Shown here: positions 25,230 to 35,691 of the stretch, piece after piece | Numbering within the stretch: position 1 is the first letter of the stretch | Layout: each line of letters opens with the position of its first letter | NCBI GenBank assembly: GCA_031308135.1 | Contig: JAHLJT010009436.1 | Location: 161,174,885-161,238,884, forward strand | Direction of reading: 5' to 3' | From: Acheta domesticus | Lineage: Eukaryota > Arthropoda > Insecta > Orthoptera > Gryllidae | DNA: 64,000 bases | Position numbers and translations under genes: made by a program | Notes under the pieces: model-generated | The model's database searches: none | Told to the model about the DNA's origin: nothing | What the model saw: only the letters and a program-made list of their open reading frames with translations

Positions 25230-26380
25230 CATTTCTTTTTCTTCCCATTAGAGCCAAATAAAACGCATTATCTTATCGATCGTTCTTGCTGGCTTGCTTT
25301 CGAAGCGTCGGAAGGCGCGTGTGCTACCTGTCTGCCTGTGAAATCTATACGTAAAGTACTACAACTGTGGGAATCGCTCGTTCTCGGCAGTGACGGAAGT
25401 ATCGACGGAGCGTGCTCTGGATTCTAGTGGAAAGTTTCCGAGCGTTTGGCTTGTGATAAGCGTCATGAACGCTTTTAGAAAGGAGCAAATAATTTAATGT
25501 AGAATTTTAATTAATTTTTTACCAAAAATCTAATGATGTTGCCACAAAACGTACTTTTTCGCTTCATTAGTAATGGTCTCTCAAAATTCTTTGATAAAAA
25601 AACAAAACTTTATTGTATTTTAAAGATTTTAATTTTCAAGAACAGGCTTCGTTAAAAAATCTTTGTATCTTCAGTATTAAACTTGTAGTAAGACGTCGAA
25701 ACTATTTTTAACTTGCAATTGTAGAGAATTTAAGGAAAATTATATTTGCACTATTTCTAACAACCTACGGTACTCAATGCGAGAAAAAATGAAGAAAAAT
25801 TGGAAGAAGTTTTTGAGAAAATCTTGTTTACGTTTTGATTCCAAATTGATTTTTTGTGGAACAAAACTACGTGCAAATTACTTTCGTTTTCAAAAATTGT
25901 ATGTGGTCATATTTATAGATTTAATATTAAAGAAAATATTTCATTGAAGAGATCTCTCTCGACGGATTGTAGTTAAATACGCACAAAAATATTGTAACTT
26001 TTGTAGATTTCGAGAATAAAGTTAGTTAAACAAAAAGGGACGTGTACCATTTATATAAGCACGCAGCATCTATACGAGAAAAATACAAAGAAAATAATTA
26101 ACAATTTCTGAGAAAAATGTTAAAAAACGTCTTTGAGGCGTCACGTAAGGTACATCAAAAATTCAAAATATCCGTTTCAAATTCTTATTGCCTCGAATTC
26201 TGGCAAATCGACCGGGGAATGTCAATTTTTGAGAAAATCATTTGAACAGTTGAGGCGCTGGTGTTGTCTACAGACAGACGAACGGATGGGGAGGGACAGA
26301 CAAGCGTAAACCAATTTTTCGTTATCGGGGACCACCAAACATGGATTCTCACAAGTTATTACAGGAAGTAATAACATCTT
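25230..26380. other. SRRM2 intron 1 with a minus-strand fragment of repeat family A
   Basis: About 26225-26345 carries the reverse complement of the family A 'gtctgtccgtc ... ccttgataccg' region, with 'gacagacgaacggatgg' followed by 'cgttatcggggacc'. The rest is AT-rich and unannotated. Confidence 0.5.
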
Positions 26381-28900
26381 CACACACTGCAAGAATTATC
26401 CACGCTGGTTGATATGAATTTTCCTCTCGAGCTTTCAGACACATCTTCGGGGAAACAGTCACGTCGACCACTTTCCGGCTTTTTTTACCAGGTCAGGTGT
26501 GAACACCATCGGTAACAAAGAAAATAGCGTCCTTGATCACTACGTTATCTGACTTTTGGACTATCTTCTACTCTATGAAGTTCTTGATCTCCCTATGACG
26601 CTCTATTCTTGCTGGCTTAGTAAAACTGCATTGAGCCATGTTTCGGTTCATGGTTTCTTACTCTGCTTTACGCACGTCTTGCAAAACGCGTCCTCTCTGG
26701 GTTTTTCCTACTTAGGGTAGATGTATTGGCAGTGATATTCGAACTAATTGGAATGCCGTGATAAAAAGACCGGGTTTCAGATGACTGGCTCTGGAAGACT
26801 TTCCGAATTGGGTCGCTGGTATGTGCCTTTACAGCTGTCCCTTCGGATCCCAGTAACTTCCAGGCGGCTCTCTCGTCATTGTAGCACTTCTTATAAGACC
26901 GTATATCTTGTTCACTAAAGGGCGAGTTGACTTTAAATGATTTGGCGGTCATTGATGTCCTTTGCTAAAAACCGAGATCTGAACTCTGACATCTGCAAAT
27001 GTAATTTGCATCTTAAATCTAGGTTCAGTGCGACTGCAAGAACGTGTACGACCCCAGCAAGCTCAGTCCTCCGTTTCTCTTGGCCAGATACTCCATCTGC
27101 ATTACCCAGTAGCAAATACGATAAAGGAACTGTTTGATTGACTTTGATTTGACCATCGATCGTCCCTGACCATCGACAAAACCAATTGGTAGATGTAATG
27201 TGGTATTCTGTAAGTACGATATATTGCCAACGTCTGAGTGGGCTTTAAATGCGCTTTCAAAAGCCTCGTCACTGCTTCCATCAAATTCGCAATGGATGCT
27301 TTGGATGGGAAGTCGTTCCAAATAGAGAAGTTCACTCCTAGGTGTGTTAAAGTGTAATCATTACTCACAAAGGAATTCTTTCCTCCAGCCATTCCAAATG
27401 GGAGTCCCTCAATGAATTGTTCAAACGTAATTTTAATTTACGTACATTTAGCGACGAACAATACCATGCCGAAAGCCACAAGATATTTCCCCACAATCAC
27501 AATCAATGCTTGAGCCCCTGTGGAATGTTTTTCTAGAAGCACCAGATAGTCAGTAAATGCTAATACATACGCACTCTTTTCCAGTAGTGGGTACCCTCAC
27601 CCTCCAATTCGTAAGCAGACCCTCCGTAATGAGATTCAATAGGAGTGAAAACGATGGTTATGCTTTCGAATCGCTCCTGTTTCACTCTTCTGCGAATGAT
27701 CACCTCAGTGGCTTTCGAAGGGGTGCTGAATGACGGTGGAAACCTCATCGTACGAGTCCGTTACCAAATTAGTAAAGGCGTTGGTGACCCATTCCTGGAC
27801 AGGGCCCATCTAATCGCCGTGTGAGAGTGTCGAGCCCCCTAAACCGCCTCCTATTTTTTCATGTCACTGACTGTTTCGCGAAGAATGTGATCATAACGAA
27901 ACAGCCAGGTTCGGGGGTCAACCTCTTTTGGCGTGGATTGTTCACGAACCGAAAGCGTTTGTCCATTATGTCCCATAAGATTGGTACAGCAATCAACCAG
28001 TCGTGATAATGGGGTACCTAGATACAAGCTCTTGGATGGTGCGCTAACGTCGCACCCAGAGGGCTCAAGGACTCTGTGTAGAATGTGGGTGTACAGTAAA
28101 GCCAATATTTCAATGTTTGGCCCTGAAGATATGTGGCGACCTTTCATCTTAACTGATCGTGGAGCAGCGTGATTTTTCATCCCAGCCAGGCGACTTCCAC
28201 TGCATACGGTAACGGAGTCCACTTAAAGAGTCGCTCCTTTATGGCCATCTCTTAATTCGGGAAGTCGAATCGGGGGCGTAGTACCCCAACTGAATTTGTA
28301 CAAGTTATCCCTGCTAAGAGGCTATTGATCGACTGTCCGTTCTAATACACTGCCATTAGTGTGGAATCATTCTTGATGAGCACCTGCGCCCTAGCATAAG
28401 ATAGCAATTTCTGGCGCGTTGTATACCACGTCTTCGGGACCTCTTAGGAGCTGTGGACGATGGGTACAGAGGAGTCGCCAAAATCTCCACTAACTTGGGA
28501 TAGGTCTCATCCAATTGGTCCTGGGATTGAATATTTCTTTTGAGCTCATTTCCCACCTTAGCGAGCTCTTAATCGACATTAATCTGAGAAGTAACCCAGG
28601 TTTTTGTTTAACCTAGTTAGAATAGTTTCTTTCCAGTGAGGCTTAGCTTCGGGTGTAGCCGTGTTGACTTTTCAGTAATCGCACTTCCGTGGCCCTCACA
28701 GTCATAGCAACCGGGGCTCAGTAAAATGTAGGTTAGCGGTTTTGGAATGGCCGAGTCAATAACAGAAGAAACAGAATCAAAGAGAATGGGCACGACCGAA
28801 AGCTTTTGATATCTCAATCAACAGCTGCCTCGTTGTTGGGGGATAGCTCAGTATCCGCTTTCGGGAGACAATGTCTGCCACTTCAAGTTCCTCAGGGCCG
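26381..28900 (-). mobile_element. degenerate R2-like non-LTR retrotransposon
   Basis: Reading the minus strand from 28900 downward gives a broken but ordered R2-type protein. A possible degenerate zinc finger near 28710 ('CYDCEGHGSAITEKSTRLH') comes first. The catalytic region near 27546-27557 follows as 'FTDYLVLLEKHSTG' where the family has FADD. The thumb appears at 27230-27360 ('LTHLGVNFSIWNDF' and 'LKPTQTLAIYRTYRIPHYI'). Then come a 'GGLSLLGS' segment and a C-terminal endonuclease-like region near 26400-26640 ('RIERHREIKNFIE', 'SRKVVDVTV'). Many frameshifts and stops break it. The loss of the second catalytic Asp shows it is dead. It lies antisense to SRRM2 in intron 1. The family is inferred from remembered motifs. 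Confidence 0.72.
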
Positions 28901-29480
28901 CTGCCTTTCGGCCGATTTTTTTGTGAGTGAATAGATACCAGGCCTCTACCCCCCTTTGGGTATGTGCCAGAAAAGAGTACGTAGTAGGAGAAAGTAAAAA
29001 AAGAATAAACGCTTTTCGTGAAGTTTTAAGAAACCTGGTATATTATGGATAGGTTAGAGTGCTAAAATAGACGCGGTACCAACGACCAAATTTCAGAGAA
29101 CAGTGGTGATTTTTGGGGTTTCAAGCTAGCCCTGCTTATGTAGAAAAACTTAATTATATTAAGTATGTTCAATAAATCTATAATTTTGAACACTTCTGTT
29201 ATTGTGTGTGTTTGATGTTAAGAAATGTTTGAATTAACGTATAGTTATAAATCTATTTTGTTGGGTAATTAGTAGTGGTTCAAAGATGCTATTTTTCCCT
29301 TTCTCACTATTTACACATATTTGGACAACAAATCACTCTATTTTTAACTTCATCGAACGGTGAGAGGCGTGTAAGTAGTGCAAGAGAAACAATTTGAAAT
29401 AGAAGAATGTCTCGTGGCGTGTAGAAAACAATGTCTTGAGATATATATACGTGTATATTAGACTATAAAAAATATAATTC
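28901..29480. other. SRRM2 intron 1, no recognised feature
   Basis: AT-rich sequence between the R2-like relic and a tandem duplication. No feature is supported. Confidence 0.45.
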
Positions 29481-29483
29481 AAT

Positions 29484-30476
29484 GGCTTAGTGAAAAAAGT
29501 TAGTTTTCAATGCAAGAACAACATCGGCACCAACATATCCGTTTTTAAAATGGGTTTAGAGGTGCCGCAAACTCCAACCCCCCATTTTCGGCGGTTTTTT
29601 GCCATTTTTTAGAAAATGGCGAATAAATATTATTTAACCTGATTTTTATCAACGGATTTTGGGCTGAGGTGGTGCCCACGTTACTCCGCAACAATTTTAT
29701 GATCATCAACCAATACTTATTTGACGCAGTGTGCCACATTAGCTCGAATATGGCCAATTTGACGTTAAAACCATAGAAATAGACACTTTTCAATTGACCA
29801 TAGCTCCGGAAATTTTTATCCAAAATACTTTTAATTTAGAAAAGATTAGAGCTTGAAATCTCTTTAAGAACTTTGCTTCGCACAATTTAACTATTTCACT
29901 TCAATCGGCTAAAATTTCGCCGCGCGCTATCGCTATTTACGACCCCCATTTCTTCCGCACAGCTCTATATGATTTCTTTTTTCACTATTAAGCTGAATTC
30001 AAGATATTTATAGAGGCTTAACGAAAAAAAGTTAGTTTTTGATGCAAGAATATCATTGGCACTAATGAAACCGATTTTCAAATTAGTTCAGGGGTGCCAC
30101 AAACCCCATAAACATCACATTTTGTCGGCATTTTCGCTACTTTTTAGAAAATAACGAATAAATATTTAATGGTATTTTTATCAATGTATTTTTTCGCTGA
30201 CGTGGTGCCCATGTTATTTGACAACAATTTTATGATTATCAAACACTACTTATTTGACTCAGTGGGCCACATTAGTCCGAATATGGTCAGTTTTACGTTT
30301 GAAACGATATAAAATGACACATTTCAATTGGCCCTAGCTCCGTAACTTTTTATCCAAAATACTTTTAATTTAGAGAAGATTAAAACTTTAAATCCCTACT
30401 TTAAGAACTTTACTTCGCACAATTTAACTATTTCACTGCAATCGCCCAAATTGTGTTGCGCGCCATCACTTACAGC
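29484..30476 (+). repeat. tandem duplication, two units of about 0.46 kb
   Basis: Unit 1 (29484-29945) and unit 2 (30014-30476) match along their length. They share 'aaaagttagttt', 'gaataaatatt', 'acaattttatgat', 'tatccaaaatacttttaatt' and 'cgcacaatttaactatttca'. They differ by many substitutions and small indels, so the duplication is old or the two units were inserted separately. No coding frame is shared. Confidence 0.85.
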
Positions 30477-30542
30477 AAGCAGAGAGAGAGGGGGAGAGTT
30501 ATATTTGTTGCTGTTTGCTAGTAAACGTATCTGCATTGCTTT

Positions 30543-32055
30543 TTGCTGTCCCGTATACGTACTTATACACGAAGTGATATACGTAGTATAGGGAAAGTTA
30601 TGTAATGCTGCCCGAAAAAATGGCCAATTTTCGGCGGAAAAAATTAATTGCCGGGCCGTGAAAAGAAAATAGTAGATCAAACCAGTTGCTAAATTAAGAA
30701 AAATAATCCCCTAACACGTGCTGTAGCCAGAAACGTTCTTTTGTGGGTCCTTGATACCGAAAAACCAATTGAAAGGAAAGCGTCCGTCTGTCCGCCCGTC
30801 CGTCCGTCCGTCTGTGAACACTGCTAGCGCCTAAACCATACGTACGATTTCTTCCCAAATGGACATTCCCCGGTCATCTGCTTCTAGTCAAAGCTTTGAG
30901 ATTTTGAAAAAGATTCTTTAAAATTTGGAGGTACTTTGTATGAAGCCCCCCGGGAATTTTCAAAATATGCGCAAAAACGGCTCCAAATTTTTTCTTTAAA
31001 TTTCATGTATGAATAGAGTTAAATACACTTATTAACATGGCATAGGTCCGATTTTCACGGATAACTCTGAATTTTCGAAAATTGTGTAAATTTGAATTTT
31101 TTTCGGCGTCTTTCTCCAACTATAAAATTGAAGATAGAGATTTTTTTTCAAATAAAATTTGTTCTACATATTGAGTTCTTTCATAAAGGTCTCTAAATGT
31201 TTTTCAAAATTTTGGTAGTTTTCGTGCAATATTGCGTGCTATATGTACAATTTTAAAAAAATACAAAAACAAGATTTTCTCAAAAACGGCTCCAAAGTTT
31301 TCTTTAAACTTTTGGTACGGATAGTGCTAAATGTACTCGATCAGATGGCATAAAAGCCATATTGCTCTAGAGGTTGTTTTTTTTTCAAAAATTACAAAAA
31401 TGTAAATTTTTTCACATTTTTCTTACGTCGATAATATTTAACTTAGGGGCGATTTTTTCACAAAATTTCGCATTTCCAGAAACGCTCAAACGCCATTTTC
31501 TCATATATGGCTGCAAATGATTTCTTCAAACTTTTGTAACGCATAGTGCTAATTACACCTTTAGTATAGCGTAAAGTTTATTTGAGTTATTTTTTTGTTT
31601 TTTCAAAAATTACATAATTGTAATTTTTTGAAAGATCTCTCACGTCTTTAATATGCACATTACCAGCAATTTGTAAGCATTATTATAATTGTGAGTGTAA
31701 GTGCTTCAAATAACTTCAAATAAAGTATTTTAAAAACTCAAACATTTTCTGTGAAAATGAGCTTCAAATTTCGCATTTTTAGTAGAGCTAAAACGCAATT
31801 TTCTTTAAAACGGCTCATAATTTTTAACAGAAAATTGCTATTTAGGACTAGGTTTTTGTGTTCTTTAATATTTTAAAATATATCCGTTCTATCAATAGGA
31901 AACGAAAAATTGAGAAAATGACAAAAAAAATTTACTTTTGGCGGTGATAGATGGTAGCTGGCAAGAAATAGTATGTGGCAATTTCGAATAGCTAGCGAAG
32001 ACCCAAGGAAATAGAAAACTAATACGGGTAAGCCTGTACCATTCTGCAGCACCAC
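30543..32055 (+). repeat. dispersed repeat family A, near full-length copy (about 1.5 kb)
   Basis: This is the one copy with both halves in order. It starts with 'cccgtatacgtacttatac' and 'tagggaaagttatgtaatgc', then the 'gtccgtccgtccgtctgtga' region near 30800, then the AT-rich middle. It ends with 'gatagatggtagctggcaag', 'aatagctagcgaagacccaa' and 'cattctgcagcaccactagt'. It therefore defines the element's probable extent. No protein is encoded. It lies in SRRM2 intron 1. Confidence 0.75.
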
Positions 32056-33319
32056 TAGTTTGTGCTGTTGTAATTTAATTGATATTTCCTTCTTTGATTC
32101 ATTGATGAGTTCCTTTACATTAATGTCATTGCTAAGTGTGGAAGTAATGGCGACGTGATTCTGTCCGAAGGTAGATAACCTGAGGCGAAGCGATCACTCT
32201 TTATTGATTGGAACACCTTAGATTCTTTCTCCTCTAAATTGAAAACCTTTTCCTGGAACTGGATACTTTTTGGAGCACCAGTTGACTGTGGAAACCTCTC
32301 GAAATCAAACTCTTTTCCAAGGAACTCTTTTCTTTCTTAGGTGTCGAACTTCGAAGGGATCCACTTACATTATGTCGCATTGCTTTACATAATTTAGAGT
32401 CTCGAAAATTCTTTAAATGGTTGAATAAATTATATATGCATTATAATTATCGGGAGCGATTTTAAGCAATTGAGCACGTCAGTCCTCCGTGTGACTAGAT
32501 CAGGCCGCTTGTTTCTGCGCGCTCAGACGGCGATTGGTTTGAGAAGTGCGTTTTGCAGACGCTGTGTCGCGCACTCTGTACTTGATGTATAAATACGCTG
32601 GCCTCGACGAAAACACGTGAGGCGATGGTCGTGGACACAGGCCAGGCAGGTATTAGTGCTGTGTCCCTGCGCCGTCGGGTGCTCAAGACTGTACATAGTT
32701 TTCTTAGCTGTCAATGACACATTATTGATATTCGAACGTGTAACATTTTTTTTTTTTACTTCCTGACGTGAAATGAAGTACTTTGCGACCTGATCCCGAT
32801 TCAATGCAAGTAATATTCTTGATTAATGGCGTTTCTTTGATCAATGTGCTCTATCCGATGGTAGTCTTCGGCGAGTTATCGTTGCAGGTTGGTAAAATGG
32901 TTTTCCCTTATCGATTGGTTAGGAGCTGCCTAAGCCATCTAATATTCTACTTCAAGTATCGGGAGGAGAGGGGGAAGGGGGCCGGGTTCAGTCGACTTCT
33001 TGCGTCCTTTCCCACAGTGAGCTGACGGCTCAGCACCGCAAACGCTTACAAGATTTCTAGCTAGCGTTTCTCATAGACTTGTTCCTATAATCTCTAAACG
33101 CGTGAGGACCTTGTTGTTTCTGGGCAGTAGAGGTGTGTGTCTTCCGTGAATTGAAGTTCCCCATGTAAACATTTGAAAGTGAGTTGTCACTGGTTGGCGT
33201 TGGAGCGAAGAGGCTGCCGGTGCAGGTAAGGCGTGGCGCGGTGCGAGCGGAAGCCCCGCAGCGGCGTGGGGGCGGCGTGGCCGATGACTGACGGCGCGGC
33301 GTGGTGTGGGCGTGCGCAG
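32056..33319. other. SRRM2 intron 1, distal part with a GC-rich end
   Basis: Composition shifts from AT-rich to GC-rich over the last 150 bases before exon 2. Open frames on both strands there are probably chance. No other exon is supported. Confidence 0.45.
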
Positions 33320-33430
33320 GTACTCGCAGTCGGAGATCGAGACCAAAGTGGCGGCGTACCGGACCATGCTGGTGGACAGCGAGAGCGGCCGCGGCAGCGC
33401 GCTCCCCAGGGACGAGTTCGGACGAGTGAT
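33320..33430 (+). CDS. SRRM2: SRRM2/cwf21-family splicing factor, coding exon 2
   Basis: Bounded by an acceptor ('gtgcgcag', AG at 33318-33319) and a 'gtaagt' donor at 33431, this 111-base exon completes the split glycine of exon 1 and then encodes 'YSQSEIETKVAAYRTML' and 'VDSESGRGSALPRDEFGRV'. The first part is the continuation of the cwf21 helix seen in other animals (an E..I..KVA.(F/Y)R.ML pattern). It ends in phase 2, so more exons are expected, but none was found in the following 30 kb. Third-position GC is about 92% by hand count, against about 37% in exon 1. This is an unusual contrast within one gene. Confidence 0.88.
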
Positions 33431-33940
33431 GTAAGTAGCGCACCCGCCGGGCCAGGCCTACACCGTTCTTGCTTCTCGTGCAAATTTTATTTCAGGGAAT
33501 ATTGGAAATTGTTCCAAATATGCCTATTAGCTTCCACTATTGCAGAAAGCAATTCTTCCGATTTCATTCAAAGCTTTAGTATAATTTTTCTGTTGTTTTT
33601 TTTATTTTTTTTAAATTTATTTATTTATTTATGGTAATTCCGACCAATATTTAAAAGTATAGATGTCATTCTTAGGGTAAAATCATTTTAAAACGGATTC
33701 CTGGCTGCATTAATTTAATCAACAGGCGTGGTATTTTTGTAAAGACTGTTTTTTTTTCTAATGCACAAAACCACATAGAATTGCACATTAGACACCATGA
33801 CCATTACATTACCGCGTTAACTAAAACAGTCTTACCTTGAACCTGTGAATTTGGTCTTGGAGAAACAAAATCAAATTGCGGAATACGCCCACGATATCCA
33901 AAGGATATGCTCCTTCCAGCATGTACTTTCAACGAATGCA

Positions 33941-33941
<1 letters not shown>

Positions 33942-33992
<51 letters not shown>
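33942..33992. repeat. (TAA)n microsatellite, LINE insertion target
   Basis: About 17 TAA units end directly at the 5' border of the R4/Dong-like copy that follows. Confidence 0.95.
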
Positions 33993-33993
<1 letters not shown>

Positions 33994-34330
33994 CCAAAAC
34001 GTCGTAACCAAGGAGGCAGAGATACGTCATAAATACAAGTGTTTGGAAATCGAGATCAGCGGAATGTGGGGCGTAAAAGCACAGGTCGTCCCGATAGTTA
34101 TCGGAGCTCTGGGATTTATTCCGCAAAATTTGAGTAAGAACTTGTCTAAACTCCCGGGTAATTCAAAAGACTGGGAAGTGCAAGAAATTGCTTTATTTGG
34201 AACAGCCCACATTTTGCGTAAAGTATTGTAGAGGCACTGACAGTCACCGGATCTGCTCCTTAGCTGGTTGCAACCTGAAGTAGATTTAATATTGAGCCGA
34301 CTCATAACATCTTAAGTCGTTACGTAGTGG
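33993..34330 (+). mobile_element. R4/Dong-like non-LTR retrotransposon, 5'-truncated copy 2
   Basis: The copy begins inside the endonuclease tail ('NQNVVTKEAEIRHKYK') and continues with 'IPQNLSKNLSKLPGN' and 'KDWEVQEIALFGTAHILRK' to a stop. The same roughly 120-base 3' UTR as the 5.5-kb copy follows. It is joined directly to (TAA)n on the left and to an imperfect TAA/TAG run (34331-34367) on the right. The open frame across this copy is continuous, so it is younger or less decayed than the first copy, but it lacks every catalytic domain. Confidence 0.82.
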
Positions 34331-34367
34331 AATAATAATAGTAATAGTAATAATAATAATAGTAATT

Positions 34368-35138
34368 TAAGATTTTTTATGAAAAGCCGTTATTGAATAA
34401 TTTAGAAAGACAAAAAATATAATATTGAATAATTTATAATATTAAGACTTCTCACAATAGATGGAGGTTGCTAGAGCCTTAGTGTGCGAGAATCGTCATG
34501 AAATATTGTTGTAAAAAGAAAATTTAATTTTAAAACCCTGAAAAACATTTACGTAGAACGAGATTTTTTTTAAATGAGCAAGAGTACGTAGGAGAATATG
34601 AAGTCTCAGCCATGAACATCCCATTTTTAAAATATGATGTGGTGGTATTGCGATATTTTTAGCTTCTCTTGACGTGCGTGAAAACAAAATGCGTCCCTCG
34701 GTTGTCAACAGACCTTTTAGTGATTGCCAACTTTTGTTCTAGTAACACCCTAAAACTCTCGATGTATTGGCCACCTTTAAAAGTTCTCCAATACCTCAAT
34801 GGTGGAAACAATAATTCATTATTGAACTGTATTCAAAATTAATCTTGTCTGAGGGTTGTAAACCTGTCATACGTTTTACCTAAAATGAATCCTTTTCCAA
34901 TTGAGAATCCGATCTCAGATTAATTGTGACGTTCGGGTAAAGCTGTATTCAGCATTTCCTCCTTTTTCAATGCAAAAAAAATCATATGGCATAAACGTAA
35001 TGATTTAATGAATTTAGAACATCAAAATCGGCGTAATATATACTTGTAATATTTGAAGTATTCATGAACAACTCCCATATTTTTTTACTGGTAGTAATTT
35101 AATTCTTAATCGTAATGAAACTCAGCATTCGCTTAATA
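34368..35138. other. AT-rich stretch, no feature seen
   Basis: No supported exon or repeat beyond the TAA-rich left edge. Confidence 0.45.
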
Positions 35139-35691
35139 CAGGCTGTCCGGGGAGGAAACGTCGAAACTTCGAAATTAAGCTCTTAAGACAGTTCTAAGCA
35201 TATTTTGTCTAATAAACTACATGCTATTCCGAATGGTTGAGCCGCAATAAGCACTCAAAAGTTGATTTGAAAAAATGATTTCTAGGCAAAAATTTGCATT
35301 ATGGAAGCATTGAAACACTTCAGAAACATGTAAATTGTTTATTTACATAAGAAATTAATATATTTGCTCAGATAGAAACATTAAGCGAGAAATAAAAAAG
35401 CAGTCGAATTGTGTAAATTGGGTACTTTTTTATTTCTTGCTTAATTTTTGCATTCTGAACAAATATATTAATTTATTTTGTAAATAATAAACAACTTATA
35501 TGTTTCTGGAGTGTTTCTATGCTTCTAAAATGCACATTTTTGTCTAGAAATCAATTTTTCAAACCTACTTTTGAGTGCTTCTTGCGGCTCAACCATTCGG
35601 AATATCCACGTAGTTGATTAGACAAAATATGCTTAGAATTGTCTTAAGAGCTTATTTTCGAAGTTTCGACGTTTCCTCCCCGGACATCCTG
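35139..35691 (+). mobile_element. foldback MITE, 553 bp, copy 2
   Basis: The left end 'caggctgtccggggaggaaa' is matched inversely by the right end 'cgtttcctccccggacatcc'. Complementarity continues to a central loop of about 26 bases near 35402-35427, flanked by 'gagaaataaaaaa' and 'ttttttatttcttg'. The element is therefore one hairpin of about 260-base arms. Flanking TA on both sides suggests a TA target duplication. There is no coding sequence. Confidence 0.85.

Noticed and set aside
33320..33430. Chance match for SRRM2 exon 2
   Set aside because: Rejected as chance because the exon completes the split glycine codon, has consensus splice sites and continues the cwf21 pattern at the correct residue.
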